A DNA stretch of 6,791 nucleotides from an uncultured Clostridia bacterium (GCA_945933905.1 CAMEQX010000073.1:1-6791); one strand, 5' to 3'. Counted from the first letter of the stretch, positions 1 to 6,719 are shown. Translations and numbers: made by a program. The notes: generated by a model from the letters alone, not told the origin.

Positions 1-194
<194 letters not shown>

Positions 195-242
195 TAATTA
201 TCAAAAAAAACAAGGAAATTTTACATTTTACCTAAAAAACAC

Positions 243-271
243 TTGATTTTTTTTGTGTTTTTTAGTACAAT
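243..271 (+). promoter_or_regulatory. Sigma-A-type promoter for the regulator-ftsEX run
   Basis: TTGATT (243-248) and TACAAT (266-271) are separated by 17 nt, a close match to the sigma-A consensus. The start point would be near 278, leaving an untranslated leader of about 100 nt before the ATG at 378. It lies back-to-back with the metG promoter; the two -35 boxes are about 48 nt apart. A protein bound in the T- and A-run-rich stretch at 195-242 could affect both, which is inference. Confidence 0.7.
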
Positions 272-279
272 AGAGATAG

Positions 280-333
280 GCACAAAAAACAGGGGTTTAA
301 ACTGTGCAATTTTACCCCAAAATTAAACCGGGG
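280..333 (+). promoter_or_regulatory. Leader with overlapping inverted repeats (candidate operator or RNA element)
   Basis: Several complementary pairs overlap in this untranslated leader. GCACA (280-284) matches TGTGC (303-307). GGTTT (294-298) matches AAACC (325-329). AATTTT (308-313) matches AAAATT (319-324) around an ACCCC loop. CCCC (315-318) can pair with GGGG at either 292-295 or 330-333. GTTTAAAC (295-302) is an 8-bp palindrome. Some of these pairings exclude each other. I do not recognise a named riboswitch class. It could be a protein operator or simple low-complexity complementarity. Confidence 0.3.
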
Positions 334-377
334 CACCCGACAATTTGAGTACATAAAAAAGAAAGAGGTAAATCAAG

Positions 378-1463
378 ATGTCAAACAGGCTTTTTCAGGG
401 AATTGTTCATCAGATGAAGGACGCGATAAACAGAGTAATCGGCGTGATTGACGAAAACGGCACGGTTATCGCCTGCTCCGATTTAACAAAGGTCGGCGGC
501 GGAAGCGACTTTTTCTCAATCGAGCTTTCCGATTCGCATGAGGTGTTTATCCGTGATGGTTATACCTACAAGCCGTTTGGCGTTCACGTTAAGCCCGATT
601 ATGCCGTTTTTGTCGAGGGAACCGACGAGCAGGCGGCAAAGTTCGCGGGGCTTATCTCAATCTCGCTGCTCGGCATCAAGCAGTATTATGATGAAAAATA
701 CGACAGAAACAACTTCGTCAAGAACATAATTCTCGACAACGTTCTCCCCGGAGATATCACGCTGAAAGCGCGCGAGCTGCACTTCAACGGCGATATCGGA
801 CGAGTTGTCTTCCTTATCAGCGTAATCGCGTCAAATGACGTTTCGGCTTATGACGTTATTCAAAACCTGTTCCCCGACAAGAACAAGGATTTCGTTTTCA
901 ACATCACCGAAACCGATATCGTTCTCGTAAAGGAAGTCAAGAACAACATTGAAGTCAAGGACCTCGAAAAGCTTGCGCGCAGCATCTCCGAAACGCTGGC
1001 AAGCGAGTTCTTCACAAAGGTGAACATCGGCATAGGAACGCCTGTTGTCGGAGTAAAGGACTTGGCGCGCTCGTTCAAGGAGGCGCAGACCGCTCTTGAG
1101 GTCGGGAAGGTTTTCGACACCGACAAGAATATCGTTTCCTACGACAACCTTGGTATCGCAAGACTTATCTATCACCTCCCGACAACCCTTTGCGAGACCT
1201 TCCTCAAGGAAGTTTTCAAGAAGAATTCCATCGAGAGCCTCGACCACGAAACGCTGTTCACCATTCAAAAGTTCTTCGAGAACAGCCTCAACGTTTCGGA
1301 AACCTCGAGAAAACTCTTTGTTCACAGAAATACATTGGTTTACCGTCTTGACAAAATCAAGAAGCTCACGGGACTTGATTTGCGCGAATTTGACCACGCG
1401 ATTATCTTCAAAATCGCTTTGATGGTCAAGAAATATCTCGCGGCAAATCCCACAAAATACTGA
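378..1463 (+). CDS. CdaR/PucR-family transcriptional regulator
   Basis: A 361-residue protein with the three-part build of CdaR (sugar diacid) regulators. Residues about 1-105 resemble the putative sugar diacid recognition domain, including an IGVIDENGTVIACSD stretch near 21-35. Residues about 130-250 resemble the degenerate GGDEF-like domain of these regulators, ending in the typical VNIGIGTPVVGVKDLARSFK segment (215-234). Residues about 292-352 form the PucR-type helix-turn-helix, with VSETSRKLFVHRNTLVYRL (306-324) as its recognition part. Length fits the family. The start ATG has an AGAGGT Shine-Dalgarno at 364-369, 8 nt upstream. Known relatives activate uptake and catabolic genes for glycerate, glucarate, allantoin and similar ligands, but no such genes are present here. 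It is the first gene of a rightward run with ftsEX. Ligand and targets are unknown; autoregulation or control of the downstream genes is inferred from position only. Confidence 0.85.
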   Translation: MSNRLFQGIVHQMKDAINRVIGVIDENGTVIACSDLTKVGGGSDFFSIELSDSHEVFIRDGYTYKPFGVHVKPDYAVFVEGTDEQAAKFAGLISISLLGIKQYYDEKYDRNNFVKNIILDNVLPGDITLKARELHFNGDIGRVVFLISVIASNDVSAYDVIQNLFPDKNKDFVFNITETDIVLVKEVKNNIEVKDLEKLARSISETLASEFFTKVNIGIGTPVVGVKDLARSFKEAQTALEVGKVFDTDKNIVSYDNLGIARLIYHLPTTLCETFLKEVFKKNSIESLDHETLFTIQKFFENSLNVSETSRKLFVHRNTLVYRLDKIKKLTGLDLREFDHAIIFKIALMVKKYLAANPTKY

Positions 1464-1476
1464 TAACCTACTTATT

Positions 1477-1504
1477 TTCCCCCGCCCAGAATAAAGCGGG
1501 GGAA
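1477..1504 (+). promoter_or_regulatory. Perfect 9-bp hairpin between regulator gene and ftsE
   Basis: TTCCCCCGC (1477-1485) and GCGGGGGAA (1496-1504) are perfectly complementary around a 10-nt loop. There is no T-run after it on either strand, so it is a poor intrinsic terminator. Its CCCCCGC arm is also complementary to the GCGGGGG at 1523-1529 that serves as the ftsE ribosome site. It could be an mRNA-stabilising or processing hairpin, a pause site, or a translation control element. Confidence 0.5.
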
Positions 1505-1522
1505 TACGGTTGATTTACACTA

Positions 1523-1529
1523 GCGGGGG
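1523..1529 (+). promoter_or_regulatory. G-rich ribosome binding site of ftsE
   Basis: GCGGGGG ends 10 nt before the ATG at 1540. It is not the usual AGGAGG seen at the other genes and needs G-U wobble with the 16S tail. The 8-mer AGCGGGGG also occurs at 1495-1502 in the upstream hairpin, so one CCCCCGC strand has two possible partners. Confidence 0.5.
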
Positions 1530-1539
1530 TTTATTTACA

Positions 1540-2232
1540 ATGGCAATGGTAGAAATGAAAAACGTCAATATGCACTATTCAAGCGGAGTTGACGCGCTTG
1601 TTGACGTTAATCTTCGCATAAACGAGGGTGAATTTGTGTTCATCGTCGGAAAAAGCGGCGCGGGAAAATCTACCCTTATGAAGCTTATGATGCGCGAGCT
1701 TGAGCCGTCTTCGGGACGAGTTTTCGTAAACGGCTATAATCTTTCAAAGCTCAAGCGAAACCAAATAGCAAAATTCCGCCGCTCTATCGGAGTGGTTTTT
1801 CAGGAATTTCGGCTTATACAGGATTATACGGTGTATGAGAACGTTTCCTTCGTGCTCAGAATTGCCGACCAATCCAACAAATATATCAGGCAAAGAGTGC
1901 CCTATGTGCTCAATCTCGTTGAGCTTGCGGGCAAGGCAAAGTCCAAGCCGAAGGACCTCTCGGGCGGCGAACAGCAGCGCGTTGCCATAGCAAGAGCGCT
2001 TGCAAACGACCCGAATTTGCTTATCGTTGACGAGCCGACGGGAAACCTCGACCCCGAGCTTTCCTATGAGCTTGTCGGGCTGCTCAAGGAAATCAACCGC
2101 TGCGGGACAACCGTGGTTATGATTACCCACGAGCACGAGCTTGTCCGTAATTTCGGCGGCAGAATTATCAATATCGAGGGCGGCTCAATAACGTTCGATG
2201 AAACTATCGGAGGTACCGATGAGGACGAGTAA
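1540..2232 (+). CDS. ftsE: Cell division ATP-binding protein FtsE
   Basis: A 230-residue ABC-type ATPase, the usual FtsE length. Visible motifs: Walker A GKSGAGKST (37-45), Q-loop Q88 in VVFQEFRLIQDYTVYENV, signature LSGGEQQR (140-147), Walker B LLIVDEP with catalytic E165, D-loop NLD (169-171) and H-loop H197. The VFQEFRL...TVYENV stretch is characteristic of FtsE rather than of lipoprotein exporters. FtsE sits on the cytoplasmic face, dimerises on ATP, and drives shape changes in FtsX that activate peptidoglycan hydrolases. ATG 1540 was chosen over the upstream TTG at 1510 because homology to the family begins at MAMVEMKNVNMHY and a G-rich ribosome site lies just upstream; ATG 1546 is also possible. 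The 3' end overlaps ftsX by 14 nt, typical of translational coupling. All catalytic residues are intact. Confidence 0.95.
   Translation: MAMVEMKNVNMHYSSGVDALVDVNLRINEGEFVFIVGKSGAGKSTLMKLMMRELEPSSGRVFVNGYNLSKLKRNQIAKFRRSIGVVFQEFRLIQDYTVYENVSFVLRIADQSNKYIRQRVPYVLNLVELAGKAKSKPKDLSGGEQQRVAIARALANDPNLLIVDEPTGNLDPELSYELVGLLKEINRCGTTVVMITHEHELVRNFGGRIINIEGGSITFDETIGGTDEDE
2209..2213 (+). promoter_or_regulatory. Ribosome binding site deciding the ftsX start
   Basis: GGAGG lies 5 nt before the ATG at 2219 and inside the last codons of ftsE. It favours 2219 over the in-frame ATG at 2198, which has no comparable site and would add seven residues. Confidence 0.75.
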
Positions 2233-3121
2233 TGTAAGCTATCTTATCAAAAAAGGCGTTTCTTCCGTCTGGAAGAACTTTATAATGTCGTTCGCCTCGT
2301 TCAGCATACTCCTTGTGAGTCTTTTACAGGTCAATATAACCGTGCTTGTGATGATGAACGTAAACATCATTATGGGCAATATCGAGGATACAAACGAAAT
2401 CACAATCTACATCAAGGACGGCGTTCCGGAATCGCAGAGAATTAAAATTCAAAGCATTCTCGAAAACAACGACAACCTCACCGATGTAAAATATATTTCC
2501 AAGGAGCAGGGTCTCGAGAATTTCAAGGAAAATATGGGAGAATATTCCGAGCTGCTTTCATATCTCGACGAAAATCCCATTCCCGAAACGTTTCTCGTGA
2601 AGGTCAAGGATTTGTCGAAAATCAAGCTTTCGGTTACGGCAATTTCCAGCATTGACGGAATTGAACAGGTAAAAGCTCCCTACGATTTCGCGGGCGCGCT
2701 TATCAACATCAGAAACACGTTCACCATAATCATAATAGCGATTTTGGTGACGCTGATTGTCGTGAGCGTTGTCGTGGTTTCAAACACGATTAGAACCAGC
2801 GTTTTCTCGCGCAGAAACGAAATCTCGATTATGAAATACGTCGGCGCAACCGACAGCTTCATAAAGCTTCCGTTCTTTGTTGAAGGAACGTTTATCGGAA
2901 TCGTCTCGGGCGCGGCGTCTTGGGGACTGACTTGGTTTATCTATGACTCGGTTTTCTCGCTCTTTACCGACAACCTCACGCTTTGGGAAATGTTCGGCTT
3001 CTTCGACCTCATTCCCTTCGACAGCATAAGCCCGTTCATTCTTCTCACAAACTGCGTTGCGGGCGCGATTTTGGGCGCTGTCGGCACGGTTATCAGCACG
3101 GGAAAATACGTTAACGTTTAA
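2219..3121 (+). CDS. ftsX: Cell division permease-like protein FtsX
   Basis: A 300-residue membrane protein with the FtsX layout. A short cytoplasmic N-terminus is followed by TM1 (about 22-46), a large extracellular domain (about 50-165) and three TM helices at about 166-189, 218-246 and 270-293. After TM2 the RRNEISIMKYVGAT segment (198-211) is the conserved cytoplasmic coupling region of FtsX/MacB-type permeases. FtsX transports nothing known. With FtsE it transmits ATP hydrolysis to hydrolases or their activators outside the membrane: CwlO in Bacillus, PcsB in Streptococcus, EnvC in E. coli. The extracellular domain here contains the usual NEITIYIKDGVPES start and a PETFLVKV segment, so it looks complete. 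The gene overlaps ftsE by 14 nt and is followed after 32 nt by an S41 protease gene, an order also found in Bacillus subtilis. Confidence 0.95.
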   Translation: MRTSNVSYLIKKGVSSVWKNFIMSFASFSILLVSLLQVNITVLVMMNVNIIMGNIEDTNEITIYIKDGVPESQRIKIQSILENNDNLTDVKYISKEQGLENFKENMGEYSELLSYLDENPIPETFLVKVKDLSKIKLSVTAISSIDGIEQVKAPYDFAGALINIRNTFTIIIIAILVTLIVVSVVVVSNTIRTSVFSRRNEISIMKYVGATDSFIKLPFFVEGTFIGIVSGAASWGLTWFIYDSVFSLFTDNLTLWEMFGFFDLIPFDSISPFILLTNCVAGAILGAVGTVISTGKYVNV

Positions 3122-3153
3122 CGAAACAGCAAAAATCTTGCGAGGAGAAAAAA

Positions 3154-4371
3154 GTGAATAAAAGAATACCTTTGGGCGTGGCTATAAGTCTAATCGCAAT
3201 CGGCTGCGCTATCACCTTCGTTTTGACTTGGACGGTGTCGCTCAACATCTACAACTCAAAAATCAGCAGCGCCGACAAATACGAGGGCGTTTACGAAAAG
3301 CTTCACGAAATCGACGCCGTTGTCAAAAACAACTATATCAACGCCGATTCCATAAGCGACGAGGCAATCGAAAACGGCATTATAAACGGCTATGTAAGCG
3401 GTATCGGCGACAAATATGCGTCCTATCTCGACGCAAACAATTACTACGAGCTCCAGCAGACCTCGGGCGGCGTTGTAAGCGGCGCGGGACTTGTGGCTCA
3501 GGCGGACGGCTCGGGCTATCTCGTGGTGACAAAGGTTTACACAAACAGCTCCGCTCACCTCAACGGTGTGAAAGCGGGCGATGTTATCACGGAAATCGAC
3601 GGAAAATCGCTGCTCTCGATGGAGGAGAAAACCGCTCTCAACAAAATCTCGGGCGAAATCGGCACAAAGCTCACAATGAAGCTGCTTCGCAATGGCGAGG
3701 AAATCAACGTCAGCCTTATCCGTCAGCAAATCGATATCGAATCGGTTACGGGTGAAATGCTCGAAAACGGAATAGGTTATATCAGAATTTCCTCGTTTAA
3801 CGACAAAACCGCCGAGCAATTCGCGGGCGCGCTCAGTTCGCTTACAAGCTCAACGCTGAACGGACTTATCCTTGACGTTCGGCAAAACGGCGGCGGGTCG
3901 ATTGCTCCGCTTAAATCGATGCTCAACAAGCTGCTTCCCGCCTGCGTTGCGGCAACGGCAGAATACGCAAACGGCATCAGAAAAACGCTTATCGAAACCG
4001 ACTCCGCGTCAAATATCAGCGTGCCTATGGCGGTTCTCGTTGACGGGGGAACAGCCTCGGCAGCGGAGCTTTTCGCAGTTGCTCTGAGAGATGAAGGAAA
4101 CGCGCTGCTTGTCGGCACGCAGACCTACGGAAAAGCGATTATTCAGGGGACATACAGCTTCCCCGACGGAACCGCGCTCACCATCTCAAACGCGAAAATT
4201 ATCCCGTCAAAATCATCGTCCTATGACGGAGTGGGACTTAAACCCGATTATGTTACAGAGCTTCCCGCGGGTTCATCGCTCAACACAATTTCCCGCGAAA
4301 ACGACTCGCAGCTGCAAAAAGCTGTCGAAATTCTCACTCCCGCGGCACCCGCTCCCGAAACAAGTGAATAA
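3154..4371 (+). CDS. S41-family carboxyl-terminal processing protease with PDZ domain (CtpA/CtpB-like)
   Basis: A 405-residue, membrane-anchored serine protease. Residues about 5-30 form an uncleaved-looking signal anchor, so the rest should lie outside the membrane. Residues about 42-100 are the N-terminal helical region ending in GDKYASYLD. A PDZ domain follows (about 103-185, with GVVSGAGL and NGVKAGDVITEIDG), then the S41 core (about 190-365). The Ser-Lys catalytic pair is S302 in GGTASAAE and K327 in TYGKA, with Q331 four residues later. The 25-residue Ser-Lys spacing equals that of B. subtilis CtpB. A proline/alanine-rich tail (396-405) closes the protein. The GTG start at 3154 is supported by GAGGAG (3142-3147), 6 nt upstream. 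Relatives trim C-termini of envelope or sporulation proteins or degrade hydrolases. Substrate here is unknown; linkage to ftsEX suggests cell-wall remodelling, which is inference. Confidence 0.93.
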   Translation: MNKRIPLGVAISLIAIGCAITFVLTWTVSLNIYNSKISSADKYEGVYEKLHEIDAVVKNNYINADSISDEAIENGIINGYVSGIGDKYASYLDANNYYELQQTSGGVVSGAGLVAQADGSGYLVVTKVYTNSSAHLNGVKAGDVITEIDGKSLLSMEEKTALNKISGEIGTKLTMKLLRNGEEINVSLIRQQIDIESVTGEMLENGIGYIRISSFNDKTAEQFAGALSSLTSSTLNGLILDVRQNGGGSIAPLKSMLNKLLPACVAATAEYANGIRKTLIETDSASNISVPMAVLVDGGTASAAELFAVALRDEGNALLVGTQTYGKAIIQGTYSFPDGTALTISNAKIIPSKSSSYDGVGLKPDYVTELPAGSSLNTISRENDSQLQKAVEILTPAAPAPETSE

Positions 4372-4375
4372 TTGT

Positions 4376-4407
4376 CCGAATACCGCGCATTTTATGAGCG
4401 GATTTGG
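4376..4407 (+). terminator. Bulged hairpin after the protease gene, weak terminator or attenuator
   Basis: CCGAAT-A-CCGC (4376-4386) pairs with GCGGATTTGG (4398-4407) as a stem of ten pairs with one bulged A and one G-U pair, around an 11-nt loop. It begins 5 nt after the protease stop codon. Only four T residues follow (4409-4412), so termination is probably partial. No promoter was recognised between it and greA, so greA-lysS likely depends on read-through or a promoter I cannot identify. Confidence 0.4.
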
Positions 4408-4426
4408 ATTTTGGAAAAAACAATTT

Positions 4427-4431
4427 GGAGG
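4427..4431 (+). promoter_or_regulatory. Ribosome binding site deciding the greA start
   Basis: GGAGG lies 9 nt before ATG 4441. The frame is open back to a TTG at 4372, but those 23 extra codons overlap the hairpin and do not resemble GreA, so 4441 is the start. Confidence 0.8.
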
Positions 4432-4440
4432 AACAACTTT

Positions 4441-4929
4441 ATGAACAAGCCTATTACAGTTTTAACCCGCAAAGGTGAACAGCAGCTCAAAGACGAGCTC
4501 AACGAGCTTCGTTCCGTTCGTCGCCGCGAGGTTGCAGAAAAAATCAAGGTCGCGCTCTCTTTCGGCGACTTGTCCGAGAACAGCGAATACGATGAAGCGA
4601 AAAACGAACAGGGTATCATCGAGTCAAGAATTGCCGAAATCGAGGCAACTCTCGCGCACGCGCAGATTATCGACGACGACGATATCTCCACGGAAAAGGT
4701 CGGCATAGGCATCACGGTAAAGCTCTATGACGTTGAAATGGACGAGGAGCTTGAGTTCAAGATTGTCGGCACAAAAGAGGCTGATATCAACCACGGAAAA
4801 ATGTCCGACGAAAGCCCTATCGGCGCGGCTATAATCGGTCACAAGGTCGGCGAAGAGGTTGAAGTTGAAACACCTGACGGCGTTGAAAAATTCAAGATTT
4901 TGGAAATCAAGAAGGAAGACGAGGAATAA
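4441..4929 (+). CDS. greA: Transcription elongation factor GreA
   Basis: A 162-residue protein, near the family's usual 158-160. The N-terminal coiled coil (about 1-75) carries the tip motif GDLSENSEYDEAKNEQG (42-58); D43 and E46 correspond to the acidic pair that positions magnesium for RNA cleavage in the RNA polymerase active site. The C-terminal FKBP-like domain (about 82-158) includes SPIGAAIIGHKVGEEVEVETP, which docks on polymerase. GreA enters the secondary channel and stimulates cleavage of backtracked transcripts, restarting stalled complexes. The stop codon is only 3 nt from the lysS start, and the lysS ribosome site lies inside the last greA codons, so the two are co-transcribed and probably coupled. 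The greA-lysS order is common in Clostridia. All key residues are present. Confidence 0.95.
   Translation: MNKPITVLTRKGEQQLKDELNELRSVRRREVAEKIKVALSFGDLSENSEYDEAKNEQGIIESRIAEIEATLAHAQIIDDDDISTEKVGIGITVKLYDVEMDEELEFKIVGTKEADINHGKMSDESPIGAAIIGHKVGEEVEVETPDGVEKFKILEIKKEDEE
4921..4925 (+). promoter_or_regulatory. Ribosome binding site of lysS inside greA
   Basis: GAGGA forms the last two sense codons of greA and lies 7 nt before the lysS ATG at 4933. A ribosome ending greA would cover this site, which favours re-initiation or coupled translation. Confidence 0.6.
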
Positions 4930-4932
4930 TCG

Positions 4933-6444
4933 ATGGCTAACAACACAAATCTAAACGAGGAAACAAAGGAAGTTACCCAAGAGGAGCTTGACGAGCAGCA
5001 CAGAGTTCGTCTTGAAAAGCTCGCAGCTCTCAAGGAGGCGGGCAAGGACCCCTATACAATCACGCAGTTCCCTGTTGATACCTACAACAAGGATATCCGC
5101 GAGCGTTTTGACGAGCTGGAAAACACCGATGTTGTTATCGCGGGAAGAATGATGACGCGCAGAATTATGGGAAAGGCAAGCTTTCTCGATATCCGAGACG
5201 CTTCCGACAGAATGCAGGTTTACGTTCGCAGAGATGATGTGGGCGAGGGCGATTACGCTGATTTCAAGAAGTGGGATATCGGCGATATCATCGGCGTTAA
5301 GGGCAAGGTTTTCCGCACGCAGATGGGCGAAATCTCCGTTCACGCAACCGAAATCAAGCTGCTTTCAAAGTCGCTGCTCCCGCTGCCTGAAAAGTGGCAC
5401 GGTCTGAAGGACAAGGAAGAGCGTTACCGCAAGCGTTATCTTGACTTAATCGCAAATCCCGAGGTCAAGGACGTGTTTGTAAAGCGTTCGCGCATTATCT
5501 CCGAAATCAGAAAATTCCTTGACGGGCACGGCTATGTCGAGGTGGATACGCCCGTGCTGCTCCCGCTGGAAATCGGCGCGGCGGCTCGTCCGTTCAAAAC
5601 GCACCACAACGCGCTCGATATCGATATGTACCTGAGAATTGAAACCGAGCTGTACTTAAAGCGGCTGATTGTCGGCGGCTTCGACAAGGTTTATGAGGTC
5701 GGCAGAATTTTCAGAAACGAGGGAATGGACAGCTCCCACAACCCCGAATTCACCTCAATCGAGATGTATCAGGCGTATATGAACTACACGCAGATGATGG
5801 ATTTAATCGAGGATTTGTACAGAACCGTTACCCTCAATGTCTGCGGAACCGATACCGTAATCTATCAGGGCAAGGACATCGCTGTCGGAAAGCCGTGGGA
5901 GCGCCTCACGATGATTGAAGCCGTGAAGAAGTACGCGGGTGTTGACTACAACGACTGGGCTGACGACGCTGCCGCAAGAGCCTGCGCGAAGGAAAAGGGC
6001 GTTGAGGAAATCACCGACAAGTCAACAAAGGGCGATGTGCTTATCGCGTTCTTCGAGGCGTTTGTCGAGGACAAGCTTGTTCAGCCGACTATCATTTACG
6101 ATTATCCCGTGGAGAATTCTCCGCTTGCAAAGAGAAAGCCCGAGTTCCCCGCGTTTACCGAGCGCTTTGAGTATTTCATCAACGGAATGGAATTCGGAAA
6201 CGCGTTCTCCGAGCTCAACGACCCGCTTGACCAAAAGGAACGCTTTGTGAAGCAGGTTGCGGCAAAGCGCGCGCAGGGCGGAAACGACGCTCAGGTTGAC
6301 GAGGATTTCATCACGGCGCTGGAATACGGCTTGCCGCCGACAGCGGGACTTGGCTTCGGTCTGGACAGACTTGTTATGCTTTTGACCGACTCCGCAAGCA
6401 TCAGAGATGTTTTGCTGTTCCCGACGATGAGACCGCAAGTCTGA
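4933..6444 (+). CDS. lysS: Lysyl-tRNA synthetase, class II
   Basis: A 503-residue class II LysRS, normal length. It attaches lysine to tRNA-Lys in the cytoplasm. A charged N-terminal helix (about 1-35) precedes the OB-fold anticodon-binding domain (about 66-145) and the conserved HGLKDKEERYRKRYLDLI linker (156-173). The catalytic core shows motif 1 around GYVEVDTPVLLP (200-211), motif 2 at GRIFRNEGMDSSHNPEFTS (257-275), and motif 3 at GLGFGLDRLVMLL (472-484) followed by SIRDVLLFPTMRP. The lysine-pocket segment reads LEIGAAARPFKTHHNALD (212-229), where many bacteria have GGA instead of IGA; motif 2 is of the GRIFRNEGMD type I associate with Clostridia. These look like lineage variants, not damage. 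It is the last gene of the run; a terminator candidate follows 81 nt later. Confidence 0.97.
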   Translation: MANNTNLNEETKEVTQEELDEQHRVRLEKLAALKEAGKDPYTITQFPVDTYNKDIRERFDELENTDVVIAGRMMTRRIMGKASFLDIRDASDRMQVYVRRDDVGEGDYADFKKWDIGDIIGVKGKVFRTQMGEISVHATEIKLLSKSLLPLPEKWHGLKDKEERYRKRYLDLIANPEVKDVFVKRSRIISEIRKFLDGHGYVEVDTPVLLPLEIGAAARPFKTHHNALDIDMYLRIETELYLKRLIVGGFDKVYEVGRIFRNEGMDSSHNPEFTSIEMYQAYMNYTQMMDLIEDLYRTVTLNVCGTDTVIYQGKDIAVGKPWERLTMIEAVKKYAGVDYNDWADDAAARACAKEKGVEEITDKSTKGDVLIAFFEAFVEDKLVQPTIIYDYPVENSPLAKRKPEFPAFTERFEYFINGMEFGNAFSELNDPLDQKERFVKQVAAKRAQGGNDAQVDEDFITALEYGLPPTAGLGFGLDRLVMLLTDSASIRDVLLFPTMRPQV

Positions 6445-6488
6445 TAAATGCGATTGTAAAGCCTACTGTCGGGTAATACTGACATTGC

Positions 6489-6509
6489 TTACGACCAATT
6501 TACGACCAA
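6489..6509 (+). repeat. Direct repeat of TTACGACCAA
   Basis: TTACGACCAA occurs at 6489-6498 and again at 6500-6509, with one T between and an 11-nt period, so the two lie on about the same face of the helix. It sits between the lysS stop and the terminator. It could be a protein or recombinase binding site or a chance duplication. Confidence 0.6.
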
Positions 6510-6525
6510 GAGAACACGTTCAATA

Positions 6526-6570
6526 ATAACACCAAACGGTATCGCGTAATAACGGTACCGTTTTTGTTAT
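6526..6570 (+). terminator. Intrinsic terminator after lysS
   Basis: AAACGGTA (6534-6541) pairs perfectly with TACCGTTT (6556-6563) around a 14-nt loop that can itself close a CGT/ACG mini-stem. The stem runs into TTTTT (6561-6565). Outer arms ATAAC (6526-6530) and GTTAT (6566-6570) are also complementary. This is the best candidate end for the rightward transcript. The G/C core of the stem is short, so efficiency may be moderate. Confidence 0.6.
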
Positions 6571-6645
6571 ACAAAAATGTTGGTGATATATAAAGGCTAA
6601 TTCGTAACGAAGTGCTATTTAATAATAACAAAATACAAAGGGGTG

Positions 6646-6678
6646 ATGAAAGTGAGCAATTTAACTGTTCTTGCATAG
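6646..6678 (+). CDS. Possible 10-residue leader peptide
   Basis: ATG at 6646 follows AAAGGGGTG directly and encodes MKVSNLTVLA before a TAG. The GTG at 6652 is an alternative start with better spacing (8 nt from the AAAGGGG block). No run of a single amino acid suggests classical attenuation. It could be a leader peptide, the remnant of a longer gene, or not translated at all. Confidence 0.25.
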   Translation: MKVSNLTVLA

Positions 6679-6704
6679 AAAAACAAATGCTATTTAATTA
6701 TAAT
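6676..6704 (+). promoter_or_regulatory. Weak candidate promoter inside the second repeat copy
   Basis: A perfect TATAAT (6699-6704) has TAGAAA (6676-6681, four of six consensus bases) at a 17-nt spacing. Transcripts would start near 6711, right at the AAAGGGGTG motif, leaving almost no leader. In such AT-rich DNA a chance match is quite possible; the first copy lacks the exact TATAAT. Confidence 0.25.
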
Positions 6705-6719
6705 AAAATGAAAGGGGTG

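Noticed and set aside
831..1397. Minus-strand 188-codon frame opposite the regulator gene
   Set aside because: It is a shadow of the real gene caused by its codon bias; no family resemblance and no ribosome site.
1510..1541. TTGATT followed by TACAAT as a promoter for ftsE
   Set aside because: The spacing is 20 nt and the -10 box would overlap the start codon, so no ribosome site would be transcribed.
3256..3819. Minus-strand 187-codon frame opposite the protease gene
   Set aside because: Shadow frame inside a well-supported coding sequence with PDZ motifs on the other strand.
6467..6484. TGTC/GACA inverted repeat after lysS as a terminator
   Set aside because: Only four pairs, no T-run behind it, and a much better terminator lies at 6526-6570.
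6578..6601. Third mini-ORF MLVIYKG, sharing VIYK with the 17-residue peptide
   Set aside because: It has no ribosome-entry motif, overlaps the end of the terminator region closely, and the four-residue match is too short to prove a third repeat copy.
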